A DNA stretch of 41,573 nucleotides from Rhodoferax sp. (GTDB taxonomy: Bacteria > Pseudomonadota > Gammaproteobacteria > Burkholderiales > Burkholderiaceae_C). The notes below the pieces were generated by a model. It was not told where the DNA came from, searched no databases, and saw only the letters and a list, made by a program, of their open reading frames with translations. The DNA lies in the NCBI GenBank assembly GCA_030833685.1, contig JAURGS010000001.1, forward strand, positions 1 through 41,573. The letters are read 5' to 3'. This document shows, in pieces, positions 7,837 through 15,255 of this stretch (position 1 is the stretch's first letter; every line of letters starts with the position of its first letter). The translations under genes were made by a program, and so were the position numbers.

Positions 7837-8579
7837 ACCCGCCCCTACTCAAAGTCTCAGGTGTTAGTAAGGCCTATGGTGCGATACAGGCGGTTGACGC
7901 CGTCTCGTTCGAGGTGCAGCCCGGAGAAATTTTTGGGGTGATCGGCCCCAATGGCTCGGGCAAGACGACGCTGTTTAACAGCATGCTTGGTCAGATTAGT
8001 CCTGATGCCGGTCGAATTGAACTCAAAGGTCAGGATGTCAGCAGCCTGGGGCCGCTGGAGCTCAACCGCCGCGGTGTGGGACGAACATTCCAGACCCTGC
8101 AGGTTTTTTCGAAGATGACGGTACGCGACAACTTGATCGTGGCAGCGCAAGAGCACCGAGGCAGTTTGTGGAGTCGGATGTTCGCCCCAACGGAGTCAGG
8201 GCTGGGTGAGCAAGCTGATGCCTTGTTGGCGCAGTTTCACATCAACCATGTCGCACAGAAAAAGGCGGGTGAACTGAGTTACGGCCAGCAAAAATTGGTT
8301 GACATCGCCATGGCCTTCATGAGCGCTCCTGATTTGATCTTGCTCGATGAGCCCTGCGCCGGCGTCAACCCCCACTTGGTGGAGCAAATCTCTAAGCTGC
8401 TTAAAGACCTGAACAAATCCCGAGGCGGCAGTTTTGTCGTGATCGAGCACAACATGGACTTTGTTATGGGGCTGTGCCATCGCATCATGGTCATGGTGGA
8501 AGGGCGGGTGCTGTGTGTGGGCACGCCTGACGAGGTGCGCAACAACAAAGACGTGCTCGACGCGTACCTGGGGAACTGA
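7833..8579 (+). CDS. livG: ABC transporter ATP-binding protein, LivG family
   Basis: This 248-residue ATPase has Walker A 'GPNGSGKTT', the family-specific signature 'LSYGQQKLVDIAMAF', Walker B 'LILLDEPCAGVNP' and the switch histidine in 'VVIEHNMDFV'. LSYGQQ in place of LSGGQ is characteristic of LivG, as is the C-terminal 'VLDAYLGN'. It energises the LivH/LivM channel together with LivF. Its start overlaps the LivM stop by four bases, and the LivF GTG follows one base after its TGA. Confidence 0.92.
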   Translation: MNPPLLKVSGVSKAYGAIQAVDAVSFEVQPGEIFGVIGPNGSGKTTLFNSMLGQISPDAGRIELKGQDVSSLGPLELNRRGVGRTFQTLQVFSKMTVRDNLIVAAQEHRGSLWSRMFAPTESGLGEQADALLAQFHINHVAQKKAGELSYGQQKLVDIAMAFMSAPDLILLDEPCAGVNPHLVEQISKLLKDLNKSRGGSFVVIEHNMDFVMGLCHRIMVMVEGRVLCVGTPDEVRNNKDVLDAYLGN

Positions 8580-8580
8580 G

Positions 8581-9333
8581 GTGTCGCAATTACCACCAGT
8601 CAGTATCGAGTTCGAGCATGTGGTCGCTGGCTACAAGGACTTCATGGTGCTCAACGATCTGTCGTTCCAGGCCGCCGCGGGTGCGATTACCCTGTTGATT
8701 GGGCCCAATGGGGCGGGCAAGTCAACGGTGCTCAAGACCCTTTTTGGGCTTCTCAAGCCACGCTCAGGGCGCATCCGGCTAAACGGCGAGGACATCACTG
8801 GCGCTTCGCCAACGGCCCTGCTGGGAAAAGGGTTGGCTTTTGTGCCGCAGGGTCGCAACCTTTTTGGTCAGCTCAGTGTGATTGAAAACCTGGAGCTCGG
8901 CGGCATCACACTGGGTATGACAGAAACGCGGCGGCGTATTCCAGAGGTGCTGGAATTGTTCCCCAGGGTGCGTGAACGCTTAAGCTCACGCGCGGCGTCT
9001 CTGTCTGGTGGCGAGCAAAAACAACTAGAAGTCGGCAGAGCCTTGCTGCTGCGCCCAAAAGTACTGCTGATCGACGAACCTTCGATTGGCTTGTCGCCCA
9101 TGGTGGTGCAAGACGTTTTTAAGCTGCTTCGCCGCCTGGCCGGCCAGGGCACGACGATTTTGATGGTGGAGCAAAACGTCAAATCCGCTCTCAAGCATTC
9201 AGACGAGGCCATCGCCCTAGAGTCTGGGCGCTTGATATTGCACCGGCCCGCTGGCGAGATTCTGGCTGACCCTGGCATGGAACGCTTGTTCCTGGGTGGC
9301 GCCCACGCCGCCACATCCGCTCAAAGCGCTTGA
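8581..9333 (+). CDS. livF: ABC transporter ATP-binding protein, LivF family
   Basis: This 250-residue ATPase has Walker A 'IGPNGAGKST', signature 'LSGGEQKQLEVGRALL', Walker B 'VLLIDEPSIGLSP' and switch 'MVEQNVKSAL'. I place the start at the GTG at 8581, one base after the LivG stop, because the conserved 'FEHVVAGYKD' strand begins some ten residues later. A frame open further upstream lies inside livG. The C-terminal 'MERLFLGG' is typical of LivF. It is the last gene of the importer operon; 147 bases separate it from the nucleotidase gene. Confidence 0.9.
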   Translation: MSQLPPVSIEFEHVVAGYKDFMVLNDLSFQAAAGAITLLIGPNGAGKSTVLKTLFGLLKPRSGRIRLNGEDITGASPTALLGKGLAFVPQGRNLFGQLSVIENLELGGITLGMTETRRRIPEVLELFPRVRERLSSRAASLSGGEQKQLEVGRALLLRPKVLLIDEPSIGLSPMVVQDVFKLLRRLAGQGTTILMVEQNVKSALKHSDEAIALESGRLILHRPAGEILADPGMERLFLGGAHAATSAQSA

Positions 9334-9480
9334 ATTTGCGGGTCGAGAAAAAGGCCGCCATTTTCCGACGCGACTTGCTGGTAAACCCTAGGCCAAGCGC
9401 TTTGGCGAGTCACTAAAATTTTCCGGTCTGCTCAAAGGTGATCTTGCCCTGCAGCAGCCAACCCATCCAAGGATTCGACT

Positions 9481-11130
9481 ATGAAGCGTGAATTGATGAC
9501 AACCGCTACCCGCTGGGTAATGCTCGGCTTGGCTGCGGCCATGTTGGCCGCCTGCGCGCAACGTCCGCCGCTGGCTGCCGACGCGAACTACAAGTTGACC
9601 GTGCTGCACACCAATGATCACCACGGGCGTTTCTGGCGCAACGATGACGGTGAATATGGTTTGGCAGCGCGCAAGACCCTCATTGATGGTATTCGCCAGC
9701 AGGTCAAGGCCTCCGGTGGCCATAGCCTTTTGCTTGATGGTGGCGATGTCAATATGGGGGTGCCTGAGTCCGATACCCAGGACGCTGAGCCAGACTTCAA
9801 AGGTATGAACATGCTGGGCTACGACGCCATGGCAGTGGGCAACCATGAATTCGACAAACCGCTGAGCGTTTTGAACAAGCAGCAGAGCTGGATCAAGTTT
9901 CCAATGCTCAGCGCCAACATCTACAAAGACGGCAAACGTCTTTTCAAGCCCTACCAGGTGTTTGATTTTGCCGGTTTGAAAGTGGCCGTCATGGGGCTGA
10001 CCACGGACGACACAGCCAAGATGGTAGACCCCGAGAATGTGCGCGGCATTGAGTTTCGTAAGCCCGCAGCCGAGGCCGCCGGGCTCATGAGCGAACTCAA
10101 GCGCCAGGCCCATGTGGTGATTGCCACGACGCACATGGGGCATTTCCCTGACGGCAAGAGCGGTATCTCCGCCGCAGGCGATGTGGAGATGGCACGCGCG
10201 GTTAGCGGCTTGAATTTGATCGTGGGTGGGCACAGCCAGAACCCGGTGTGTATGAGCGCTGAGAATAAGCGCAATGAGGCCTATGTCCCTGGTACCCCTT
10301 GCGCACCAGATCGACAGAATGGCGCCTGGATTGTGCAAGCCCACGAATGGGGCAAGTATGTTGGCCGGGCGGATTTCGAGTACCGCCAAGGCGAGCTGAA
10401 GCTCTTGCGCTATGAGCTCATCCCGGTGAATCTAAAAAAGTCGGTCAAAGGTGCTGACGGTAAAAGTAGCAAGGTGCTCTATGGCGCCAGCATCGCCGAA
10501 GATCCTGCGATGCTGGAATTCCTCAAGCCTTACCAGGACAAGGGCCGTGCGGCGCTGGACGTGAAGGTCGGTGCAGTCGACAACAAACTCGAGGGTGATC
10601 GTGCGCTGGTTCGCAAGCAGCCGACTAACCTGGGCGTGTTGATTGCGACCGCCATGAAAAACAAGGCCAAGGCTGATCTGGCCATCATGAACGCGGGTGG
10701 CGTGCGGGACTCCATCAAGCCAGGTGATGTCACATACAAAGACGTGCTCAAGGTGCAGCCATTCTCGAACACCCTGGTTTATGTCGAGCTCACCGGCAAG
10801 GAAGTGCTCGATTACCTCAACGCAGCTGCCAAGATGAGCCCGGGCTCAGGCGCCTTTCCGCAGTTTGCCGGCGTGCGCATGACGATATCGGGTGGCGTTG
10901 CGTCTGACGTTCAGATCGGGGGAGCCGCATTGAACCCTCAAAAAACTTACCGCATGGCGCTGAACAACTTCCAAGCCAATGGCGGTGACGGTTATCCACG
11001 ACTGTCGGGTCACCCCGGTTTTGTGAACACGGGCTTTGTTGACGCCGACGTGTTGCGTAGCTTTTTTGCAGAGAAGCCAATGATCAGCGCTAAAGACTTT
11101 GACCCGGGCAGTTCGGTGACGCGCCGTTAG
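9481..11130 (+). CDS. 5'-nucleotidase / UDP-sugar hydrolase family lipoprotein (UshA-like)
   Basis: This 549-residue protein has a lipoprotein signal with the lipobox LAAC (Cys25). The metallophosphatase domain shows 'LHTNDHHGRF', 'LLDGGDVN', 'VGNHEFD', 'TTHMGHF' and 'GGHSQNP', which supply all expected metal ligands. The C-terminal nucleotide-binding domain shows 'MNAGGVRDSI' and 'FQANGGDGYPRL'. UshA-type enzymes remove phosphate from nucleotides outside the cytoplasm, giving nucleosides. The soluble E. coli enzyme lacks a lipobox; lipoprotein forms are known in other genera. AAGGA lies before the ATG and TAAAAT at 9414-9419 is a possible -10 element. It sits beside nucleoside catabolism and uptake genes, which supports a scavenging role. 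Confidence 0.88.
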   Translation: MKRELMTTATRWVMLGLAAAMLAACAQRPPLAADANYKLTVLHTNDHHGRFWRNDDGEYGLAARKTLIDGIRQQVKASGGHSLLLDGGDVNMGVPESDTQDAEPDFKGMNMLGYDAMAVGNHEFDKPLSVLNKQQSWIKFPMLSANIYKDGKRLFKPYQVFDFAGLKVAVMGLTTDDTAKMVDPENVRGIEFRKPAAEAAGLMSELKRQAHVVIATTHMGHFPDGKSGISAAGDVEMARAVSGLNLIVGGHSQNPVCMSAENKRNEAYVPGTPCAPDRQNGAWIVQAHEWGKYVGRADFEYRQGELKLLRYELIPVNLKKSVKGADGKSSKVLYGASIAEDPAMLEFLKPYQDKGRAALDVKVGAVDNKLEGDRALVRKQPTNLGVLIATAMKNKAKADLAIMNAGGVRDSIKPGDVTYKDVLKVQPFSNTLVYVELTGKEVLDYLNAAAKMSPGSGAFPQFAGVRMTISGGVASDVQIGGAALNPQKTYRMALNNFQANGGDGYPRLSGHPGFVNTGFVDADVLRSFFAEKPMISAKDFDPGSSVTRR

Positions 11131-11134
11131 GCCA

Positions 11135-11170
11135 AAGCAGCCCGCCAGCTCAGGTTGGGCTGGCCTGCTT
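11135..11170. terminator. Hairpin between convergent nucleotidase and oxygenase genes
   Basis: AAGCAG and GCCAGC pair with GCTGGC and CTGCTT across a nine-base loop, with a CCC bulge on the left arm, giving a twelve-pair stem. It spans the junction of two convergent genes and overlaps the last codons of the oxygenase. There is no clear T tract on either strand, so a bidirectional terminator role is tentative. Confidence 0.4.
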
Positions 11171-12007
11171 GTCCCCTCTGAGCTCGCGCAGGCGTTCCTT
11201 GAGGTAGCTGTCTGCGCTGTAGCGCGCCGACAGCACCACGTCGGGCCGTGGGTGCAGGAACAGTGGCAGCGAAATGCGCGATTTAAGCGCGCCAGGGCCA
11301 GTGGGGTTGAGCACGCGGTGCACAGTGGATGGGTAGTGCTGCGCCGACGCTTCGGCCAGCATGTCGCCGGTATTGACGATCAGCAGACCAAAGTCGCAAG
11401 GGACGTCGTGCCAGGCCTGGTCTTTGCCCAGCACTTGCAGCCCGGGCTCATTGGCCGCCGGCAAAATAGTCAGCAAATTGATGTCCCCATGTGCAGCTGC
11501 CCTCAGTGACCCCGGTGGTTCCTGCCCGCTTAAGGGCGGGTAATGCAAAACGCGCAGCAGCGTTTGTTCTGAGCCCTTGATCATGTCGGGCAAAGGCATG
11601 CTGTAGCGTGCCTTGACCTCTGGGGGCGAGTGGGCTTCGACCCAGCCGAGCAAGGTGGCTGCCAGCGCCGCTCCTTGCGCGTAGTAGCGCTGCGCGCCGT
11701 CAGACACCTCGGCGGGGTAACGTCCCCAGGGGTAGATGTGATAGAACTCCTTGAGGTCTTTTTGCGTATGGTTTTTGGCAGTCTCCGAAACCGCGGTTGA
11801 GAAATAACCGTCATACCGCTTGGGGTCATAGCGGTAGGTGAACTTGGCTTCAGAGCGAAAAAACCCCAGCCATTCGTCGTATATCTGGCTGACCAACTCA
11901 CGCGGCAGGGGGTGATGGCTGAGCACGGCAAAGCCAGTTTCATGCAGGCTTTTGCAAAACAGTTCTGGGGCGCGAGGATCGCGAAAATCAACAACGGGTA
12001 GCTGCAT
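11150..12007 (-). CDS. 2-oxoglutarate/Fe(II) oxygenase, isopenicillin N synthase-like
   Basis: This 285-residue protein has an N-terminal DIOX_N-type region ('LPVVDFRDP', 'TGFAVLSHHPLP') and the C-terminal double-stranded beta-helix. The iron triad is His173-x-Asp175 in 'AAHGDINLLT' and His230 in 'STVHRVLNP'. Arg244 and Ser246 in 'SRISLPLF' match the RxS motif that binds 2-oxoglutarate. All catalytic positions are therefore intact. The ATG at 12007 is eight bases after the nucleoside hydrolase stop; a longer frame to 12157 runs inside that gene and lacks family similarity. It is third in an operon with ribokinase and nucleoside hydrolase. The family includes thymine 7-hydroxylase, so a base or nucleoside substrate is a reasonable guess only. 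Confidence 0.85.
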   Translation of the reverse strand: MQLPVVDFRDPRAPELFCKSLHETGFAVLSHHPLPRELVSQIYDEWLGFFRSEAKFTYRYDPKRYDGYFSTAVSETAKNHTQKDLKEFYHIYPWGRYPAEVSDGAQRYYAQGAALAATLLGWVEAHSPPEVKARYSMPLPDMIKGSEQTLLRVLHYPPLSGQEPPGSLRAAAHGDINLLTILPAANEPGLQVLGKDQAWHDVPCDFGLLIVNTGDMLAEASAQHYPSTVHRVLNPTGPGALKSRISLPLFLHPRPDVVLSARYSADSYLKERLRELRGDKQASPT

Positions 12008-12015
12008 CGGATTTC

Positions 12016-13008
12016 CTAGGGTGATAGCCAGGGCTGCATCAAAGTCTCCTCCAACAGGCTCAGACAGGCCTGGCTTTGAACTGACATACAGGCCTTGGAC
12101 TGCGGCATATTTGCTTCCCAGCCAGCTTGTGCGTAATGCATAAAAGGCTGGCGGCACATCATGGTTTGACCCTGCGCCAGGCCCTCGAGCGCCACGCGAA
12201 TGACGCCGCTTTCGGTGCCAAAGTAATCGGGATGCAGCAGATACATGAACGCCAGCAAATCATGGGCGTAGCTGCCGGGCTGGGTTACCAGATGCCCGTG
12301 GCGCGTGGCATAAAAATTGGCGTAAAAGCGAAAGGCATGCAGCAAAGCATCAGTTGCCGGGTGCTGGTGTGCTGCTGCCACACGCTCCAGCATCTCGACA
12401 GTCACCACCACGCGGTGGGTCACATCCAGCCCCACCATGGTCAACGGCCAGCCTGCGGTGAAGACCCGATCAGCCGCGTCGGGGTCATTCCAAATATTGG
12501 CCTCTGCCACGGGTGAGACGTTGCCCGGCTCCAGAACAGTACCGCCCATGATCACGATCGATTTGACGTGCGTGGGCAAATCTGGTTGCAGTGTCAAAGC
12601 ATCGGCCAGATTGGTCAGCGGACCAACTGCGACCAGGCTCACCTCTCCAGGGCGCGCCATGACGGTGTCAACAATGAAATTGGCGGCGCTGCGCGAATCC
12701 GCGCAGCGGGTGGCAGGACGTGTCAGGGCCAATTCCCCTAAGCCATCTGCACCGTGAATGAAGGCAGGGGGTGGGTGGGGCGCTTTGCGCCAGGGTTTGC
12801 CAGCGCCTTGCGCTACGGCCACATCCCGATCGCACAGGTGCGTCAATAGCAAGGCATTGGCTGTTGCCTGGGGGACCTCTACATTGCCAAAGACCGTGGT
12901 GATGCCCAGCATCTCGATATCGGGATGCGCCAATGCAAACAGCAGTGCTAGGGCGTCATCAACCCCTGGGTCGGTGTCAAAAATAACCGGAATTCGCCCC
13001 TGGCTCAT
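12016..13008 (-). CDS. Nucleoside hydrolase (inosine-uridine preferring family)
   Basis: This 330-residue cytoplasmic enzyme carries the family signature DTDPGVDDALAL at residues 11-22. These aspartates bind calcium and the ribose hydroxyls. 'SIVIMGGTVLEPGNVSPVAEANIWNDPDAA' is the second conserved block. The reaction is hydrolysis of a ribonucleoside to free base and ribose. The start overlaps the ribokinase stop by four bases (ATGA), and the oxygenase gene follows after eight bases, so the three are one operon. Base preference (purine or pyrimidine) cannot be read reliably. Pairing with ribokinase makes the ribose product directly usable. Confidence 0.92.
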   Translation of the reverse strand: MSQGRIPVIFDTDPGVDDALALLFALAHPDIEMLGITTVFGNVEVPQATANALLLTHLCDRDVAVAQGAGKPWRKAPHPPPAFIHGADGLGELALTRPATRCADSRSAANFIVDTVMARPGEVSLVAVGPLTNLADALTLQPDLPTHVKSIVIMGGTVLEPGNVSPVAEANIWNDPDAADRVFTAGWPLTMVGLDVTHRVVVTVEMLERVAAAHQHPATDALLHAFRFYANFYATRHGHLVTQPGSYAHDLLAFMYLLHPDYFGTESGVIRVALEGLAQGQTMMCRQPFMHYAQAGWEANMPQSKACMSVQSQACLSLLEETLMQPWLSP

Positions 13009-13958
13009 AGCACTTGCAGGTCGCTTGGTTGCAGGCCGCAGTAGGCCAGCAACTGCTCGCGCGCCACGTCAGATTGGGTTTTGTGCGCGGCCATGAAGTC
13101 GTCAAGAGACTGCGCGCTGGGAATGCTGGACTGGGCTCCTGGCAGCATGCAGGCCAATGCTGCTGCTGCACTGGCTTTGGCCGTTGCCGCTGGCAGCGTG
13201 CTCTTAGAGGCCAGGGCAGCGACTAAAACGCCGCAGAAGGTGTCGCCGGCGCCCGTGGTGTCCACGGCTTGAACAGACACCGCCGGCTCGACCCAGAACC
13301 CAGCTTCACTGAGGGCACAACAGCCCTTGTCACCCAGGGTTGTGATGACGGCGGACAGGTTCAGTGTACGCATGCGCTGGGCGATGGACCCTGCTGTGGG
13401 TGAAACCGCGCTGAGCTCACCCTCGTTGACGATCAGCAGGTCGATCGTGCCAAGCAACGCCTGGTCAAGTGGCTGCGCGGGGGCTGCGTTCAGGACAACC
13501 TGCACCCCCTGATCCCGCGCCCGCTGGGCAAACGCACGCACCGTCGCCAGCGGTATTTCCAGTTGCATCACCAGGTGCGTGACGCCCTCAAGTGAGGGCA
13601 AGTGAGTCGGTTGTAATCGTGCGTTGGCACCCGGGGCTACCGTGATGGCGTTTTGTGCGTCATCACTGACACAGATAAACGCAGTTCCTGTCGGAGTGTC
13701 GGCGATCCGTTGGCTTAGCAATTGCACGCCCGCGTCTTGAAGGCTGGCTTCGATGGGCTTGGCGAAATCATCACAGCCCAACGCCAGCAACATCTGTGTG
13801 GGCGCCCGGCCGGCTTTGGCGCAGGCCGCCGCCTGGTTAGCGCCTTTGCCGCCCGGGTAAGTTGCAAAGCTTTGTCCGAGCACCGTCTCACCCGGGGCGG
13901 GGATGTGCGAGGCGCGAACCACAAAGTCCAAATTGGCAGATCCCGCAAACAAAATCAT
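13005..13958 (-). CDS. rbsK: Ribokinase (PfkB family)
   Basis: This 317-residue sugar kinase has the first PfkB signature region around 'YPGGKGANQA' (residues 34-43) and the anion-hole and base motif DTTGAGDT at 233-240, with Asp239 as catalytic base. 'IVNEGEL' is the usual middle block. Ribokinase phosphorylates D-ribose to ribose 5-phosphate for the pentose phosphate pathway or for PRPP. It is the first gene of the minus-strand operon with nucleoside hydrolase and the oxygenase, divergent from the nucleoside ABC importer. Other PfkB sugars cannot be fully excluded, but the context points to ribose. Confidence 0.88.
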   Translation of the reverse strand: MILFAGSANLDFVVRASHIPAPGETVLGQSFATYPGGKGANQAAACAKAGRAPTQMLLALGCDDFAKPIEASLQDAGVQLLSQRIADTPTGTAFICVSDDAQNAITVAPGANARLQPTHLPSLEGVTHLVMQLEIPLATVRAFAQRARDQGVQVVLNAAPAQPLDQALLGTIDLLIVNEGELSAVSPTAGSIAQRMRTLNLSAVITTLGDKGCCALSEAGFWVEPAVSVQAVDTTGAGDTFCGVLVAALASKSTLPAATAKASAAAALACMLPGAQSSIPSAQSLDDFMAAHKTQSDVAREQLLAYCGLQPSDLQVL

Positions 13959-14162
13959 GGGCAGAGGATGGGGTGTTTTAAGTGCAGGCGTGCAACATCA
14001 AGCCGCCTGTCGGCGCAGTGTACAAGCGCTGCTGCACCCTGGCCCAAGACTTTGATTAGGGAAAGTCCTAGTGCTCTGGAGCGCAGAAATTTCACCCTGG
14101 CGCAGCGCGTCTTTGCTATGCTCATGCTCTGCCGATCAACCCCTTACCCCAACAGGATTGCC
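13959..14162. promoter_or_regulatory. Divergent control region between ribokinase operon and nucleoside importer
   Basis: This 204-base region must hold promoters for both directions. An inverted repeat GACTTT, eight bases, AAAGTC lies at 14048-14067. A likely extended -10 element, TGCTATGCT, sits about 35-45 bases before the importer ATG. No regulator gene is adjacent, so the controlling protein is unknown. Confidence 0.45.
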
Positions 14163-15146
14163 ATGAAACCCTCTAAACACCCGATTCGCCTTTCCTTGCT
14201 TGCTTTGGCAAGTGCCGCTGCCATGAGCGCCTATGCGGACCCTGCAATTATTTATGACATGGGCGGAAAATTTGACAAGTCGTTCAATGAGGCCGCCTAC
14301 AACGGCATGCAACGCTGGACCAAGGAGACGGGTAAGCCGTACCTGGAGTTTGAAATTGCCAATGAGTCGCAGCGCGAGCAAGCGATTCGTCGTATGGCCG
14401 AAAAAGGCGCCAACCCCATCATCGGGGTTGGCTTCAGCCAGGCCTCGAGCATCGAAAAAGTTGCCAAGGAGTTCCCCAAACTCAAATTTGCGATCGTCGA
14501 CATGGTGGTGAATTTGCCCAATGTGGAGTCGGTTGTGTTCAAAGAGCAAGAGGGCAGCTTCCTGGTTGGGGCGATGGCTGCCATGGCCAGCAAGACCGGC
14601 AAGGTGGGTTTTGTGGGTGGCATGGATATCCCCTTGATTCGCCGTTTTGCGTGCGGCTACGAGCAGGGCGCTAAATTTATCAACGCCAAGGCTGAGGTTT
14701 ATCAGAACATGACGGGCACCACCGGTGCGGCCTGGAACGACCCAGGTCGCGGTGGTGAGCTGGCCAAGGCGCAATTTGCCAAAGGCGCAGATGTGGTCTT
14801 CGCGGCTGCCGGTGGAACGGGCATTGGCGTCTACCAGGCTGCCAAAGATAGCGGCAAGCTCGCCATTGGCGTGGACAGCAATCAGAACCATTTGCAGCCG
14901 GGCACCATGCTGACCTCAATGCTCAAGCGCGTGGATGTGGCGGTCTACAACGTATCGAAGAATCACAAGCCGGGCGTCACTGTACTGGGCCTCAAAGAGG
15001 GCGGTATTGACTACGCCGTGGACACGCACAATGCCAAGTTGGTGAGCGCCGACATGAAGAAGAAAGTGGATGCCGCCAAGGCCGACATCATCAGCGGCAA
15101 GATTAAGGTCGCCGATTACATGGCAGGTAACGCCTGCAAGTATTGA
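14163..15146 (+). CDS. BMP family ABC transporter substrate-binding protein (nucleoside uptake)
   Basis: This 327-residue protein starts with a Sec signal peptide (about residues 1-24, ending AYA). It shows the BMP/PnrA family blocks 'YDMGGKFDKSFNEAAYNG', 'GKVGFVGGMDIPLIRRF', 'GADVVFAAAGGTG' and 'AIGVDSNQNHLQPG'. Members such as PnrA bind purine nucleosides in the periplasm or at the cell surface. The ATG at 14163 is preceded by an AGGA site; a longer open frame upstream is antisense to ribokinase and is not coding. It heads the importer operon with a double ATPase and two permeases. Divergent nucleoside hydrolase and ribokinase genes strengthen the nucleoside assignment. Confidence 0.88.
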   Translation: MKPSKHPIRLSLLALASAAAMSAYADPAIIYDMGGKFDKSFNEAAYNGMQRWTKETGKPYLEFEIANESQREQAIRRMAEKGANPIIGVGFSQASSIEKVAKEFPKLKFAIVDMVVNLPNVESVVFKEQEGSFLVGAMAAMASKTGKVGFVGGMDIPLIRRFACGYEQGAKFINAKAEVYQNMTGTTGAAWNDPGRGGELAKAQFAKGADVVFAAAGGTGIGVYQAAKDSGKLAIGVDSNQNHLQPGTMLTSMLKRVDVAVYNVSKNHKPGVTVLGLKEGGIDYAVDTHNAKLVSADMKKKVDAAKADIISGKIKVADYMAGNACKY

Positions 15147-15206
15147 GCGCGGCGCAGTCCGCACGGGGTCTGGCTCCCGGTGGGCTTGACGTTTGGTCCC
15201 ACCGAA

Positions 15207-15230
15207 GGGCGCTTGCCAGTGGCAGCGCCC
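15207..15230 (+). terminator. Hairpin between binding-protein and ATPase genes of the nucleoside importer
   Basis: GGGCGCTTGCC pairs with GGCAGCGCCC around the loop AGT, giving a ten-pair stem with one bulged T. A weaker dyad, GGTGGG with CCCACC, lies just upstream at 15179-15203. No T tract follows, so partial termination or mRNA stabilisation is more likely than full termination. The position, directly after the binding-protein gene, parallels that in the Liv-type operon. Confidence 0.5.
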
Positions 15231-15255
15231 GACCGATTGCAGCGCTTTGGATTCT

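Noticed and set aside
9388..10389. Long open frame of 333 codons on the minus strand inside the 5'-nucleotidase gene
   Set aside because: It is antisense to a clearly coding gene, and its translation (His- and Gly-rich, no family motif) is typical of shadow frames in GC-rich DNA.
12008..12157. Oxygenase starting at 12157 (335 residues)
   Set aside because: The first 50 residues lie inside the nucleoside hydrolase gene and do not resemble the oxygenase family. The ATG at 12007 is eight bases after the hydrolase stop.
13722..14162. N-terminal extension of the BMP binding protein by 147 codons
   Set aside because: The extension runs antisense to ribokinase, and the signal peptide begins only at the ATG at 14163.
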